Shown here: positions 14,795-23,704 of the stretch, one piece after another
Layout: every line of letters starts with the position of its first letter
Position numbering within the stretch: the stretch's first letter is position 1
Source: Candidatus Gastranaerophilales bacterium
GTDB taxonomy: Bacteria > Cyanobacteriota > Vampirovibrionia > Gastranaerophilales > Gastranaerophilaceae
Direction: 5' to 3'
DNA: 50,545 bases
Assembly: GCA_944325905.1 (NCBI GenBank)
Contig: CALVBY010000003.1
Coordinates: 1-50,545 of the forward strand
The notes under the pieces: model-generated
Database searches by the model: none
Seen by the model: the letters and a program-made list of their open reading frames with translations, nothing else
What the model was told of the DNA's origin: nothing
Program-made: the position numbers and the translations under genes

Positions 14795-17644
14795 ATGAGA
14801 AATTTAAGCAAGAAAAAGTTATTTGCTGCAGTACTTAGCGTTAGCTTTGCAGTTCAACAATCTGCATTTTTAGGTGTTTATGCAACCGACATTTCAGGCA
14901 TCACAGGTAACAATGGTATTTACAATATTAACCCCGATCAAATTAAGGGAGATACCGGTTTCAGACAATATGAAAATTTCAATCTAAGTAAAGGTGACGT
15001 TGCAAATTTAATTTTTAAATATGGAGCTGAAAACGTAGAAAAATTTATTAACCTGGTTGACAATACAATTAATATTAACGGTATAGTCAACTCAATGCGC
15101 GACAATCAATTTTACAATGGACATGCAATATTCATTTCACCAAACGGTATGGTAGTTGGCGCAAGCGGTGTATTAAATGTAGGAGCTCTTTCTGTATATA
15201 CTCCTTCCCAATCAGACTATAAGAAATATATAGATGGCAATTATTCTCAAGATTTAGCTACATTGAAAAAGGGTACTGCAGATGTAGAAATCAATGGTAA
15301 AGTTTTTTCTAGAGGTGATATAGATATTATTGCAAGAGATGCTATTATAGGAACAAAAGGTGCCTTAATTGCGGGAGTTAATAATACTCAGTTAATTAAT
15401 TCACAAAAAGGAGCAGACATCCTATTTGATTCTCTTGTTAACACAAGCAACATAAAAGCTGCTGACTCTATTTCAATAGAAAATGGCAATATTATGATAA
15501 AAACTGATGTTCGTGATGGCGGCATAAAAGTTGCAGGTTTATTAAAAAATAACGGTAAAGGTGATATTACTCTAGCGAATAATGGGACAAAAAATCTTGT
15601 TGTATCCGGAAAAATTGAAAATGCGAACGGCAATGTTTCACTAGTTAACAGACAATCCAGCACTGTAATTTCCGGCGATATGAAGAACTCAGGAGGAACT
15701 CTTGCTGTTGTAAATAATAAAGGTAACTTAAAAGTTAATTCTTCCGCCAAAATAGATAACCATGGTGAATTACGCCTAGTTAATAGAAACGGAAAAAATT
15801 TAAACGTAAATGGTCAAGTAACAAATGATGGTTTAACTCTTATCTCCAGTAATTCCGGAAAGGTCCTTATCGGAGGCAAATTGAACAACCAAAACGGCAC
15901 ACTAACCGTAGTAAGTAATGGCTCAGGACTAGAAATTACTAAAGATGCGCAAATAAGTAATAATGATGCTATAAAGATGGCGAACACCGGTAAGAACGGT
16001 TTCCAAATGGATGGTACCATTAAGAACAGTGGTTCTACCGCACTTACAAACTGGTGGGGAGATTTTACTATTGACGGAACAATTGACAATACCTCCGGCA
16101 AAATGAATCTTTCAAATGCTGACTCTAAAATGACAATCACAAAAAATGCACGAATTTCCAATAATGGAGATCTTCAAATTATAAATTCTGGTAAAGAAGG
16201 ACTAGAAATTAACGGCAATGTTAAAAACAACTCATCAACAAACATTTGGAGTGTGAAAGGTGATTTAAATATCAACGGTGATGTTGTAAATTCAAATGGC
16301 AAACTAACCATTCAAAATGACGGGAATGCGTTAAATACCGGCAAAACATCAACAATTACAAATAATAGTACAACTGTTATAACCAATACAGGCAAAGGTG
16401 GAATGAACCTAAATGGTGTTTATATGGGCTCCGGAAATAGTACAATTGACAACCAAAATGGAGACCTTAACATAAACAATACTGTGGCACAAATGGGCAA
16501 CAAAATCGTAATTAAAAATTCAGGTAATGCTCTAAATATTAATAGCAATATTAAAGGTACAGAAAATGATTATATTGGTTCTGTAATAAGCAACGGTGCT
16601 GATGTCACAATATTCAACACAGGCGAAGGCGGAACAAATATTAATGGTATGATTGCAAAAAGCAGCGATGAAACAAAAAATATATCCATTATAAACCAAA
16701 ATGGAGGGCTAAACATTTTTGATGCTGATATTTTGAATACAAATGGTAACATAAGCATTTCAAACAGTGGCACTGAAGCTTTAAAAATGAACGATAACAC
16801 CGTAATAGATAACAAAAACGGTAAGGTAACAATACTTAATGGTTCAGAAAAAGGTGCCAGTATCGACGCAAAAATTTCAAATAACGGCATTACAAATATA
16901 ACAAACCTAAAAGGACATATTTCCACAAATGCTATAATCACCAATAAAAATGGTAAGCTGGAAATTGTTAACAATGGTTCAGGAATGACTATTGGCGGTA
17001 ACGCTGCTATATCAAACAACACCGATATAAAAATAGCAAATACAGGTGCCGAAGGTCTTGAGATTAAAGGTAACATCGAAAATAACGGTTCAACTGCGAT
17101 TTCCAACTGGGCAGGTAAATTCAAAATAAGCGGCAAAGTTGAAAATTCAGACGGTAAAATGAACATTACAAGCGCTCAAAACAGTACAGGATTACACTTG
17201 ACAAAAGAAGGGCAAATTTTAAATAACAATGATGAACTTCTAATCCAAAATACCGGAAAAGGTGGTATAAAACTTGACGGACAAGTTAAAAATAACAGTT
17301 CTACAACAGTTTACAATACCAACGGTAATCTTGAGGTTAATGGTGTAGTTCAAAATAAAGGTACACTAATGATATCTAACAAGGGACAAAACCTTACTGT
17401 AGGCAATGATGCAATTATCAAAAATGATGGTAAAACCACAATACGCAATTCAGGAATTAATGGTATGAATATTTTTGGTATGATTGCAAATGAAAACGGT
17501 GTATTAAATATTGAAAATAATGCAGGAGAATTGAACATAAGTGAAGATGCTTGGATTACAAATCGTAATGACAAAATAAACATTAAAGACGTTAATGGCA
17601 ATTCATACAGCTTAGAAAGTGATTCTATTAATCTTCAAAAATAA
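14795..17644 (+). CDS. Filamentous adhesin, LktA/filamentous-haemagglutinin-like, repeat-rich
   Basis: The 949-residue product begins with a signal peptide (MRNLSKKKLFAAVLSVSFAV, predicted cleavage after VYA at residue 30). I use the ATG at 14795; an in-frame TTG 24 nt earlier adds no homology. Residues ~31-170 resemble the N-terminal secretion domain of two-partner-secreted adhesins, including FISPNGMVVGASGVLNVG, characteristic of LktA-type filamentous adhesins. The rest consists of many degenerate beta-helix repeats rich in Asn, Gly, Ile and Thr, with clauses such as NSNGKLTI, NTGKGGM and NNGSTAISN. The protein ends in ordinary hydrophilic sequence, with no autotransporter barrel, LPXTG or other anchor. 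No TpsB transporter is adjacent. A secreted or surface beta-helix protein is likely. Confidence 0.82.
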   Translation: MRNLSKKKLFAAVLSVSFAVQQSAFLGVYATDISGITGNNGIYNINPDQIKGDTGFRQYENFNLSKGDVANLIFKYGAENVEKFINLVDNTININGIVNSMRDNQFYNGHAIFISPNGMVVGASGVLNVGALSVYTPSQSDYKKYIDGNYSQDLATLKKGTADVEINGKVFSRGDIDIIARDAIIGTKGALIAGVNNTQLINSQKGADILFDSLVNTSNIKAADSISIENGNIMIKTDVRDGGIKVAGLLKNNGKGDITLANNGTKNLVVSGKIENANGNVSLVNRQSSTVISGDMKNSGGTLAVVNNKGNLKVNSSAKIDNHGELRLVNRNGKNLNVNGQVTNDGLTLISSNSGKVLIGGKLNNQNGTLTVVSNGSGLEITKDAQISNNDAIKMANTGKNGFQMDGTIKNSGSTALTNWWGDFTIDGTIDNTSGKMNLSNADSKMTITKNARISNNGDLQIINSGKEGLEINGNVKNNSSTNIWSVKGDLNINGDVVNSNGKLTIQNDGNALNTGKTSTITNNSTTVITNTGKGGMNLNGVYMGSGNSTIDNQNGDLNINNTVAQMGNKIVIKNSGNALNINSNIKGTENDYIGSVISNGADVTIFNTGEGGTNINGMIAKSSDETKNISIINQNGGLNIFDADILNTNGNISISNSGTEALKMNDNTVIDNKNGKVTILNGSEKGASIDAKISNNGITNITNLKGHISTNAIITNKNGKLEIVNNGSGMTIGGNAAISNNTDIKIANTGAEGLEIKGNIENNGSTAISNWAGKFKISGKVENSDGKMNITSAQNSTGLHLTKEGQILNNNDELLIQNTGKGGIKLDGQVKNNSSTTVYNTNGNLEVNGVVQNKGTLMISNKGQNLTVGNDAIIKNDGKTTIRNSGINGMNIFGMIANENGVLNIENNAGELNISEDAWITNRNDKINIKDVNGNSYSLESDSINLQK

Positions 17645-17674
17645 TCAAATTATTATCAAAAATTGATAAAAAAG

Positions 17675-17709
17675 AAAAAGCAACTTGAATTAAACAAGTT
17701 GCTTTTTTA
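17675..17709 (+). terminator. Terminator of the adhesin gene
   Basis: AAAAAGCAACTTG / CAAGTTGCTTTTT stem with seven-base loop and T tail. Confidence 0.9.
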
Positions 17710-17749
17710 TTACTTAGCAAAATTATTTTTTATATGTTTTGAAGAAAAT

Positions 17750-19213
17750 ATGCAAGTAAAAAATCTTTTAATATCTCAAACTTATTCATCAAACAACAAA
17801 AATTCTAAACCAAAACGTACATATACACACAATTATGATGTAGTAAATTTTTCCGGGAAAAAGGGAAATGATGACCTACAATACATAAATGCACAAAAAT
17901 ATGCTAATAGACAGCGATTTTTGAGTTTTTTTAAACATAAAAACTTACCTGATTATGACTTAAACAAACTTGAAGGGATTCAAGAAGGCATAAAAATTTT
18001 TGAAGGTCTAAGCATGAAAGAAATCGCTTTTATGCTTCAAGATTTACACGGAATAGCAGTAAAGCGAGGTTGTTCAAATCAATGTTTACATTGCTACGCA
18101 GGAGCAAAACCTTCCGGAAAAGACAAGGATAACTACATAACTAGAATGCCATTTGAAACTTTTTGCGACATCACAGATGGCATAAAACAACTTAAAGAAA
18201 GAATTGGGATAAAACCATTAACGCATAAGGGTGATCCCTACACCGATATATACTATGATGCTGACTGTATGGAAATATCACTCTTTGATAAACAAGGCAA
18301 AGAACATGATTATATGGAATTAATTGACAGGATGTATAGTGCTACAGAAACTCCATCAATATTTGATACAGCCGGATGGAATCCAAAAAGTAAAAAAATG
18401 CAAGAACGTGCCGAAAAATACGTAAAGTATATGCTTGATTTAGAGAATCAAAAAAAATTTTATCAAATTAACTTATCATTTAGCCCGTTCAACGCAATAT
18501 ATGCAAGAGCAATAGAGCTTGGATACAATCCTGAAAACTATTCCCCTCTTATTCCTATAGAAGATTCTACAAAACCTATGTCGAAAGGAGAAAAACTATA
18601 TAGGATATATATTGATAGAATGGCTAACGCTTTATATACATTTACGCCGCTGTTAGGAGAAAAAAATTTCAGTATAATATCAAGGCCTGTTGAAAATAAT
18701 GAAAAAAATATGCAAAATTTTACAGTAAACGATTATGAAAAAATCAAACAACATGTTCTTGAAAATTTGTACTTAAGATACTTACTTGATTTTCAAAGTG
18801 AACAGAAATTTGTAAAATCCAAGGAACATGCTGTTATTATTTTAGATAGATATGATGAATTATTAAGTAAAATTGATACAAAACTGATTCCAAGCGGAAG
18901 ATTCAAAGAATTATACTTGAAAAGGAATCCAAACGTTACAGAAGATGAATTTAATTCAAAATACAAATATGTCGGGGAATTTAATAATTATTTTAAGAGT
19001 TTAAAAAATGGTGAGAAATTAAAAAATTTAAAAATAAGATACCTTAAAATAATAGATGCAGATGGCAAGTTATATCTATATGACACACTAAGACTTATTC
19101 CAACGGATATACAGCTGAATATTTCAACAAAAGATTGTATTACGCCAAAACTATCTCCCGAAGTAGTCCAAGATTTTAAGATTTCAAAAGAAACTATTAA
19201 AGGGCAATATTAA
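17750..19213 (+). CDS. Radical SAM protein of unknown substrate
   Basis: This 487-residue protein carries the radical SAM cluster motif RGCSNQCLHCY, with Cys108, Cys112 and Cys115 as C-x3-C-x2-C. I place the start at 17750, since an upstream in-frame ATG lies inside the adhesin terminator. The N-terminal ~40 residues are unstructured and basic, with VVNFSGKKG at residues 31-39. The segment after the cluster includes long charged helices and no extra Cys cluster of the SPASM type that I can see. Substrate and pathway are unknown. It has no partner gene: the adhesin upstream is separately terminated, and the TolC-like gene follows 129 nt later. Peptide or RNA modification are both possible. Confidence 0.8.
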   Translation: MQVKNLLISQTYSSNNKNSKPKRTYTHNYDVVNFSGKKGNDDLQYINAQKYANRQRFLSFFKHKNLPDYDLNKLEGIQEGIKIFEGLSMKEIAFMLQDLHGIAVKRGCSNQCLHCYAGAKPSGKDKDNYITRMPFETFCDITDGIKQLKERIGIKPLTHKGDPYTDIYYDADCMEISLFDKQGKEHDYMELIDRMYSATETPSIFDTAGWNPKSKKMQERAEKYVKYMLDLENQKKFYQINLSFSPFNAIYARAIELGYNPENYSPLIPIEDSTKPMSKGEKLYRIYIDRMANALYTFTPLLGEKNFSIISRPVENNEKNMQNFTVNDYEKIKQHVLENLYLRYLLDFQSEQKFVKSKEHAVIILDRYDELLSKIDTKLIPSGRFKELYLKRNPNVTEDEFNSKYKYVGEFNNYFKSLKNGEKLKNLKIRYLKIIDADGKLYLYDTLRLIPTDIQLNISTKDCITPKLSPEVVQDFKISKETIKGQY

Positions 19214-19342
19214 TCTGAACCTACACTTATCTTTAAATGATTAACAATTGTAAAAAAGTATAAAATATAAAGACATATTTTAATATTAAATGTATAATTG
19301 ATGTATCTTTTAGTGAATCATATATTTTAGGAGTTAGGAGAA

Positions 19343-21748
19343 ATGAAAAGAATTCTTAGCATGTTGCTCGTGCTTTTAATGCTGTTTAGTTGTACAAATC
19401 TTGCATATGCAATACAAGATATGACAGCTGAAAAAATACTACAGGCCTCACCAAATGCACGAAGTATAGAGCTCGCATTTGTTTTTGACGGTCCGTCTGA
19501 CAAAAATGAAGAAGTACTAAAAACTTTCCAAAAAACAATAACAAGGTCACTACTACCAGATTATAAAGCAGTTTTTCCGAAAGACCTGATATTTACTGGC
19601 GACTGGACTGAACAAAGCGCTGCAACCGTTTCAGAAAATGCATTAAAATCCAGAGCTCTAATGGTCATTTCTCTGGGTTATATGTCTAGCGTATACTTAA
19701 CTGAAAAGAAAGAAAAAAATAAATTTGTTGTAACTATAGATGAATACGGATTAAGAGATTTTGGCAGTAATGCATTTTTCAACCCCGTAAAACAATCGGT
19801 AAATGATTTTATTTTATTTAAAAAACTTGTACCAACGCAAAAGAAAACTGCCGTATTGATGAATGCAACATTCTATAAAACACAAAAAGACTGGCATTCA
19901 ATAATTGAAAAGAAATTCAAAGAGAAAAATTGTGATTTAGATTTCGTTGTAATCCCCGTAAGCAACAAAAGCTTAAAAGCATCTTTAGATAAAATACCTC
20001 AAGATGTAGATTCCGTATTTGTAACCCCTATGTTTAATTTAAGTCAAGAACAACGTAAAGAACTATATACATACTTAAATAACAAAAAACTTCCGACATT
20101 CTCCTCAGTTGGGAAAGAAGATGTTGAATTAGGAGCCCTTTTAGGAACATCAACACCTGATGTCGATAGAAAACTTGCAGAGGCTACTTCTTTTAACATC
20201 CATGGAGTACTCCACGGTAAAGCTGTAAAAAATGAAAAAATCCCTTTTTATGATGACAAAGTAATCTTTTATAATAGTGACACAGGAGAATTACTAGGAT
20301 ATACAGCTCCATTAAGACTTCTAAATAACGCAGAAATAATTTCTAATAAGCCTGTAACCAAGTATGACCTCTCCTATGTGTTCAATACACTTGATAATAG
20401 TAACCTTGACATTACAAGGAAAAAATATCTTGTAGATGCTGCAAGAAGAGCAACAACAAGTGCATACTTGAGATATTTACCAACTCTTAGAATAGATTTA
20501 GGATATCAAACATATAACAGCGATTACGCTAAATCATACTCAGATGTTCCAACTCGAGTTGGTCAATTTGTAGTTGCAATGGACCAAGTTATATACTCAC
20601 CTGATTTGGTAACAAATATTATAGTAAAACATAAAAAATTAAACTTTGATAAAGCTGAAAAAGCCCTAACAGAACAAAATATAGGTTTACAAGTAGGACT
20701 ATTATATATAGATACTTTAATCCTTGAGAATATGATTAAAGTCCAAGAAGAATACGTAAAAGAATCACGTGAAAATCTTGCAATTGCGAGAGTTAGAGAA
20801 AAGATGGGGATTTGTGGTAATGAAGAAGTACTTCGCTGGGCAGGACAAGTCAGTGAATCAGAGAAAAAACTTTTAAACATGAAAGCAGATTACAAAAATG
20901 TAAGAATTTCAATTAACAAATTATTATACAAAGACCAAACCGAAGTATATGAACTAGCACCATTGACAGCAAGTGATCCTGCTTTTTATACTTCAGATTT
21001 ACATGTAATTGATCACGTAAGAACACCCGAAAAACTTAACAAATTTATCGATTTACTTGTTGAAGAGGCAATCTATCTTGCTCCGGAAACTACAAAATTA
21101 AAAGCGGCAATCGCGATGAAAAAAGCCGAAATAGGCAATTATGTTCAAAAATTTGTTTTACCTAATGCAATGATGTCGCTTGAATACGGCTCTCAATTTG
21201 ACAGAAGTCTTCCTTACGCAAATATAGGGCACCTGCAATTGGCACCATACGGTACACCTTGGTTAAACTTGGATAAAACATCCGGAAGATTTTTAATAGC
21301 AGCGCAATGGAAACCTATTGAAGGCGGGACAAAAATAGCCGAAATAGCTCGCTGCAAATCAGAACTAAACGAACTTAACGCATATCTGGAACAGGTTAAT
21401 ACTGAAATAGAAATGCAGGTTAGAGAAGTCGTAAACAGAGCTATAGCGAAATATTTTATGATAGAAAAATCTTACAAATCAATGTTTGCAGAGGGTGAAA
21501 ATTATCAAATGGTAAAAGAACGTTACCTAAGAGGTGAAGCCCCTATAACACAGTTGGCTGACGCACAAAATCTATACATGACAGCAAAAGTAGAGGCCTT
21601 AAATTCACAATATGAATTTTTCAAAGAACTCATGTGGGTTCAAAGAGGACTTGTCTCTGTGAACTGGACAAAAGCAAGTGATGATGCCAAAAAATGGGTA
21701 AAGAAAATCCCTGAAATTCTACCTGCAGAAGACGATTTTTCACTATAA
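19343..21748 (+). CDS. Fusion of ABC substrate-binding-like domain with TolC-like outer membrane domain
   Basis: The 801-residue product starts with a signal peptide. Leu14-Phe15-Ser16-Cys17 fits a lipoprotein signal peptidase site, but AYA at residues 21-23 would also suit signal peptidase I. Residues ~40-335 look like a periplasmic-binding-protein fold of the ABC_sub_bind type (alternating beta/alpha, KKTAVLMNATF, VDSVFVTPMF, PTFSSVGKEDVELGAL, HGKAV...). Residues ~345-790 look like an outer membrane efflux protein: long alpha-helical heptads, ALTEQNIGLQVGLLYIDTL, and a second repeat ending in RYLRGEAPITQLADAQNLY. The latter is the typical R-x-x-x-G-x-x-x-x-x-x-L-D/A-A-Q motif. The combination in one chain is unusual. 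The start has a TTAGGAG site. A hairpin terminator follows. Confidence 0.72.
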   Translation: MKRILSMLLVLLMLFSCTNLAYAIQDMTAEKILQASPNARSIELAFVFDGPSDKNEEVLKTFQKTITRSLLPDYKAVFPKDLIFTGDWTEQSAATVSENALKSRALMVISLGYMSSVYLTEKKEKNKFVVTIDEYGLRDFGSNAFFNPVKQSVNDFILFKKLVPTQKKTAVLMNATFYKTQKDWHSIIEKKFKEKNCDLDFVVIPVSNKSLKASLDKIPQDVDSVFVTPMFNLSQEQRKELYTYLNNKKLPTFSSVGKEDVELGALLGTSTPDVDRKLAEATSFNIHGVLHGKAVKNEKIPFYDDKVIFYNSDTGELLGYTAPLRLLNNAEIISNKPVTKYDLSYVFNTLDNSNLDITRKKYLVDAARRATTSAYLRYLPTLRIDLGYQTYNSDYAKSYSDVPTRVGQFVVAMDQVIYSPDLVTNIIVKHKKLNFDKAEKALTEQNIGLQVGLLYIDTLILENMIKVQEEYVKESRENLAIARVREKMGICGNEEVLRWAGQVSESEKKLLNMKADYKNVRISINKLLYKDQTEVYELAPLTASDPAFYTSDLHVIDHVRTPEKLNKFIDLLVEEAIYLAPETTKLKAAIAMKKAEIGNYVQKFVLPNAMMSLEYGSQFDRSLPYANIGHLQLAPYGTPWLNLDKTSGRFLIAAQWKPIEGGTKIAEIARCKSELNELNAYLEQVNTEIEMQVREVVNRAIAKYFMIEKSYKSMFAEGENYQMVKERYLRGEAPITQLADAQNLYMTAKVEALNSQYEFFKELMWVQRGLVSVNWTKASDDAKKWVKKIPEILPAEDDFSL

Positions 21749-21767
21749 TAAATCATAAATTCAAATA

Positions 21768-21801
21768 AAGAAAGGCGGGTAAAAATTTACCCGCCTTTCT
21801 T
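21768..21801. terminator. Bidirectional terminator
   Basis: Near-perfect 16-bp stem (AAGAAAGGCGGGTAAA and complement) with a tiny loop, between the TolC-like gene and the GGGtGRT gene, which converge here. Confidence 0.85.
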
Positions 21802-21819
21802 AAAACATTTTGCTGTAAG

Positions 21820-22824
21820 TTATTGAGCCATAGCTTTTTCAACAGCAACAGCAACAGCAACAGTTGCACCAACCATAGGGTTGTTGCCCATACCGATAAC
21901 ACCCATCATTTCAACGTGAGCCGGAACTGATGAAGAACCTGCGAATTGAGCATCACCGTGCATTCTACCCATAGTATCAGTCATACCATATGAAGCAGGA
22001 CCTGCTGCAACGTTATCCGGGTGAAGTGTACGACCGGTACCACCACCTGATGCTACTGAGAAATATTTTCTACCATTTTCCCAGCACCATTTTTTATAAG
22101 TACCTGCTACAGGGTGTTGGAATCTTGTTGGGTTTGTTGAGTTACCTGTAATAGAAACGTCAACACCTTCTTTAATCATAATTGCAACACCTTCGTTAAC
22201 ATCGTCAGCACCATAGCACTTAACTTTTGATCTTTCACCGTCTGAGAAAGGTATTTCTTTTTTAACTTTTAATTCACCTGTCTTATAATCATATTCAGTT
22301 TCAACAGCTGTAAAACCGTTAATTCTTGCAATTATATAAGCAGCATCTTTACCAAGCCCATTCAAGATAACTCTTAAAGGTTCTTTTCTTACTTTGTTAG
22401 CATTTCTTGCAATACCAATTGCACCTTCAGCAGCTGCAAAAGATTCGTGACCTGCCAAGAAGCAGAAGCATTTTGTATCTTCTCTCAAAAGCATAGCTGC
22501 CAAATTACCGTGACCAATACCAACTTTTCTGCTATCACCTACTGAACCAGGAACTGCAAATGCTTGCAAACCTAAACCAATAGCTTCAGCAGCATCTGCT
22601 GCATTTTTAATACCTTTTTTAATTGCGATGGCACATCCTAAAGTATATGCCCAAGATGCGTTATCAAATGCAATAGGTTGAATACCTTTTACAATTGCGT
22701 CAACATCAATTCCTTTTGATAAGCATAAATCACGAGCTTCTTCCAAAGATTTGAAACCATATTCAGGTAAAACTTTCTTTAAGGTAGCCTCGCGTCTGTC
22801 TTGTCCTTCAAATTTAACTGTCAT
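21820..22824 (-). CDS. GGGtGRT family protein
   Basis: The 334-residue protein contains the family's naming motif, SVASGGGTGRTLHPD, and several glycine-rich loops (GHGNLAAMLL, GMGNNPMVGAT). I use the ATG at 22824 (MTVKFEGQDRRE), which has AAGGGAAAAAT in front, instead of the ATG at 22872. The biochemical function of this family is not established as far as I know. It is regularly encoded next to a NifU-like scaffold protein, as here, where its start lies 37 nt after that gene's stop. The last residues are a repetitive Ala-Val run (ATVAVAVAVEKAMAQ). A role connected with iron-sulfur clusters is inferred from the neighbour. Confidence 0.85.
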   Translation of the reverse strand: MTVKFEGQDRREATLKKVLPEYGFKSLEEARDLCLSKGIDVDAIVKGIQPIAFDNASWAYTLGCAIAIKKGIKNAADAAEAIGLGLQAFAVPGSVGDSRKVGIGHGNLAAMLLREDTKCFCFLAGHESFAAAEGAIGIARNANKVRKEPLRVILNGLGKDAAYIIARINGFTAVETEYDYKTGELKVKKEIPFSDGERSKVKCYGADDVNEGVAIMIKEGVDVSITGNSTNPTRFQHPVAGTYKKWCWENGRKYFSVASGGGTGRTLHPDNVAAGPASYGMTDTMGRMHGDAQFAGSSSVPAHVEMMGVIGMGNNPMVGATVAVAVAVEKAMAQ

Positions 22825-22861
22825 ATATTTTTCCCTTATATTAATTCTAACTTCTACTACA

Positions 22862-23563
22862 TTATTCTTCACGAGGATCGATGTATTTTACAGCATCAGC
22901 AAATCTGCCGTAAGTACCGATATTTTTTTCGTAAGCTTCTTTTGGATCAACGCCTTTCTTAATAGCATCCATAACTTTACCAAGGTTAACAAACTGATAA
23001 CCGATAACTTCGTTATTTTTATCCAAACCAAGTTTCAAAATATAACCTTCAGTCAATGAAAGATATCTAACACCCTTTTGTTTAGTAGAGTGAATAGTAC
23101 CAACCATTGAGCAAAGCCCTTTACCTAAATCTTCAAGTCCTGCTCCTACGGGAAGACCGTTTTCAGAAAATGCTGATTGGGTTCTTCCATATACTATCTG
23201 TAAGAATAACTCTCTCATTGCAACGTTGATAGCGTCACAAACAAGGTCTGTGTTCAGTGCTTCTAAAATGGTTTTACCAGGTAAAATTTCTCCTGCCATA
23301 GCAGCTGAGTGAGTCATACCTGAACAACCAATTGTTTCAACAAGCGCTTCTTGAATAACACCTTCTTTAACGTTAAGTGTTAACTTACAAGTACCTTGTT
23401 GTGGTGCACAGCAACCACATCCGTGTGTAAGACCTGAAATGTCTTTAATTTCTTTACATTTTGTCCATTCACCTTCTTGAGGTATTGGAGCCGGTACGCC
23501 TTTAACTCCACGGCATACACAGCATTGATTTTCAATTTCGTGTGTAATTTCTATCTTGCCCAT
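22862..23563 (-). CDS. NifU/IscU-like iron-sulfur cluster scaffold protein
   Basis: The 233-residue protein has an IscU-like core: LVETIGCSGMTHSAAMAGEILPG supplies one Cys. Others come from the unusual N-terminal Cys cluster (NQCCVCRGVKG and THGCGCCAPQQGTC). It is longer than plain IscU, with a C-terminal ~80-residue extension. The strong AAGGAGG site sets the start. It is first in a two-gene unit with the GGGtGRT protein. Cysteine content is high and the N-terminal CC-x-C and CGCC clusters probably bind metal; that is inference. No desulfurase is adjacent. Confidence 0.8.
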   Translation of the reverse strand: MGKIEITHEIENQCCVCRGVKGVPAPIPQEGEWTKCKEIKDISGLTHGCGCCAPQQGTCKLTLNVKEGVIQEALVETIGCSGMTHSAAMAGEILPGKTILEALNTDLVCDAINVAMRELFLQIVYGRTQSAFSENGLPVGAGLEDLGKGLCSMVGTIHSTKQKGVRYLSLTEGYILKLGLDKNNEVIGYQFVNLGKVMDAIKKGVDPKEAYEKNIGTYGRFADAVKYIDPREE

Positions 23564-23601
23564 TTGGCCTCCTTTTTAGTCTACCGTCTATTCCTAATTA
23601 A

Positions 23602-23607
23602 ATTATA
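23602..23607 (-). promoter_or_regulatory. -10 box for the NifU-like gene
   Basis: TATAAT 38 nt before the ATG, with AAGGAGG downstream; no good -35 at 17 nt. Confidence 0.45.
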
Positions 23608-23641
23608 CTATAAACAAAAAGCTTTTAATATTTTTTTCTAG

Positions 23642-23647
23642 TATAAT
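23642..23647 (+). promoter_or_regulatory. Possible -10 box for pgi
   Basis: TATAAT in the divergent region, 57 nt before the ATG; a second weaker box TGGTATAAA lies 9 nt later. No -35 box recognised. Confidence 0.35.
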
Positions 23648-23704
23648 GTTTGGTATAAATATTAAGAGAAAAAAAATAAAAGCATATAATTTAAGGAGGT
23701 CTTT

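Noticed and set aside
15388..17601. Several minus-strand ORFs inside the adhesin
   Set aside because: They arise from the repetitive Asn/Gly/Ile codons read backwards and are hydrophobic shadows with no start signals.
17663..17749. Upstream in-frame ATG for the radical SAM gene
   Set aside because: The ATG is in the adhesin terminator stem region, and the encoded residues are low-complexity Lys/Leu/Phe.
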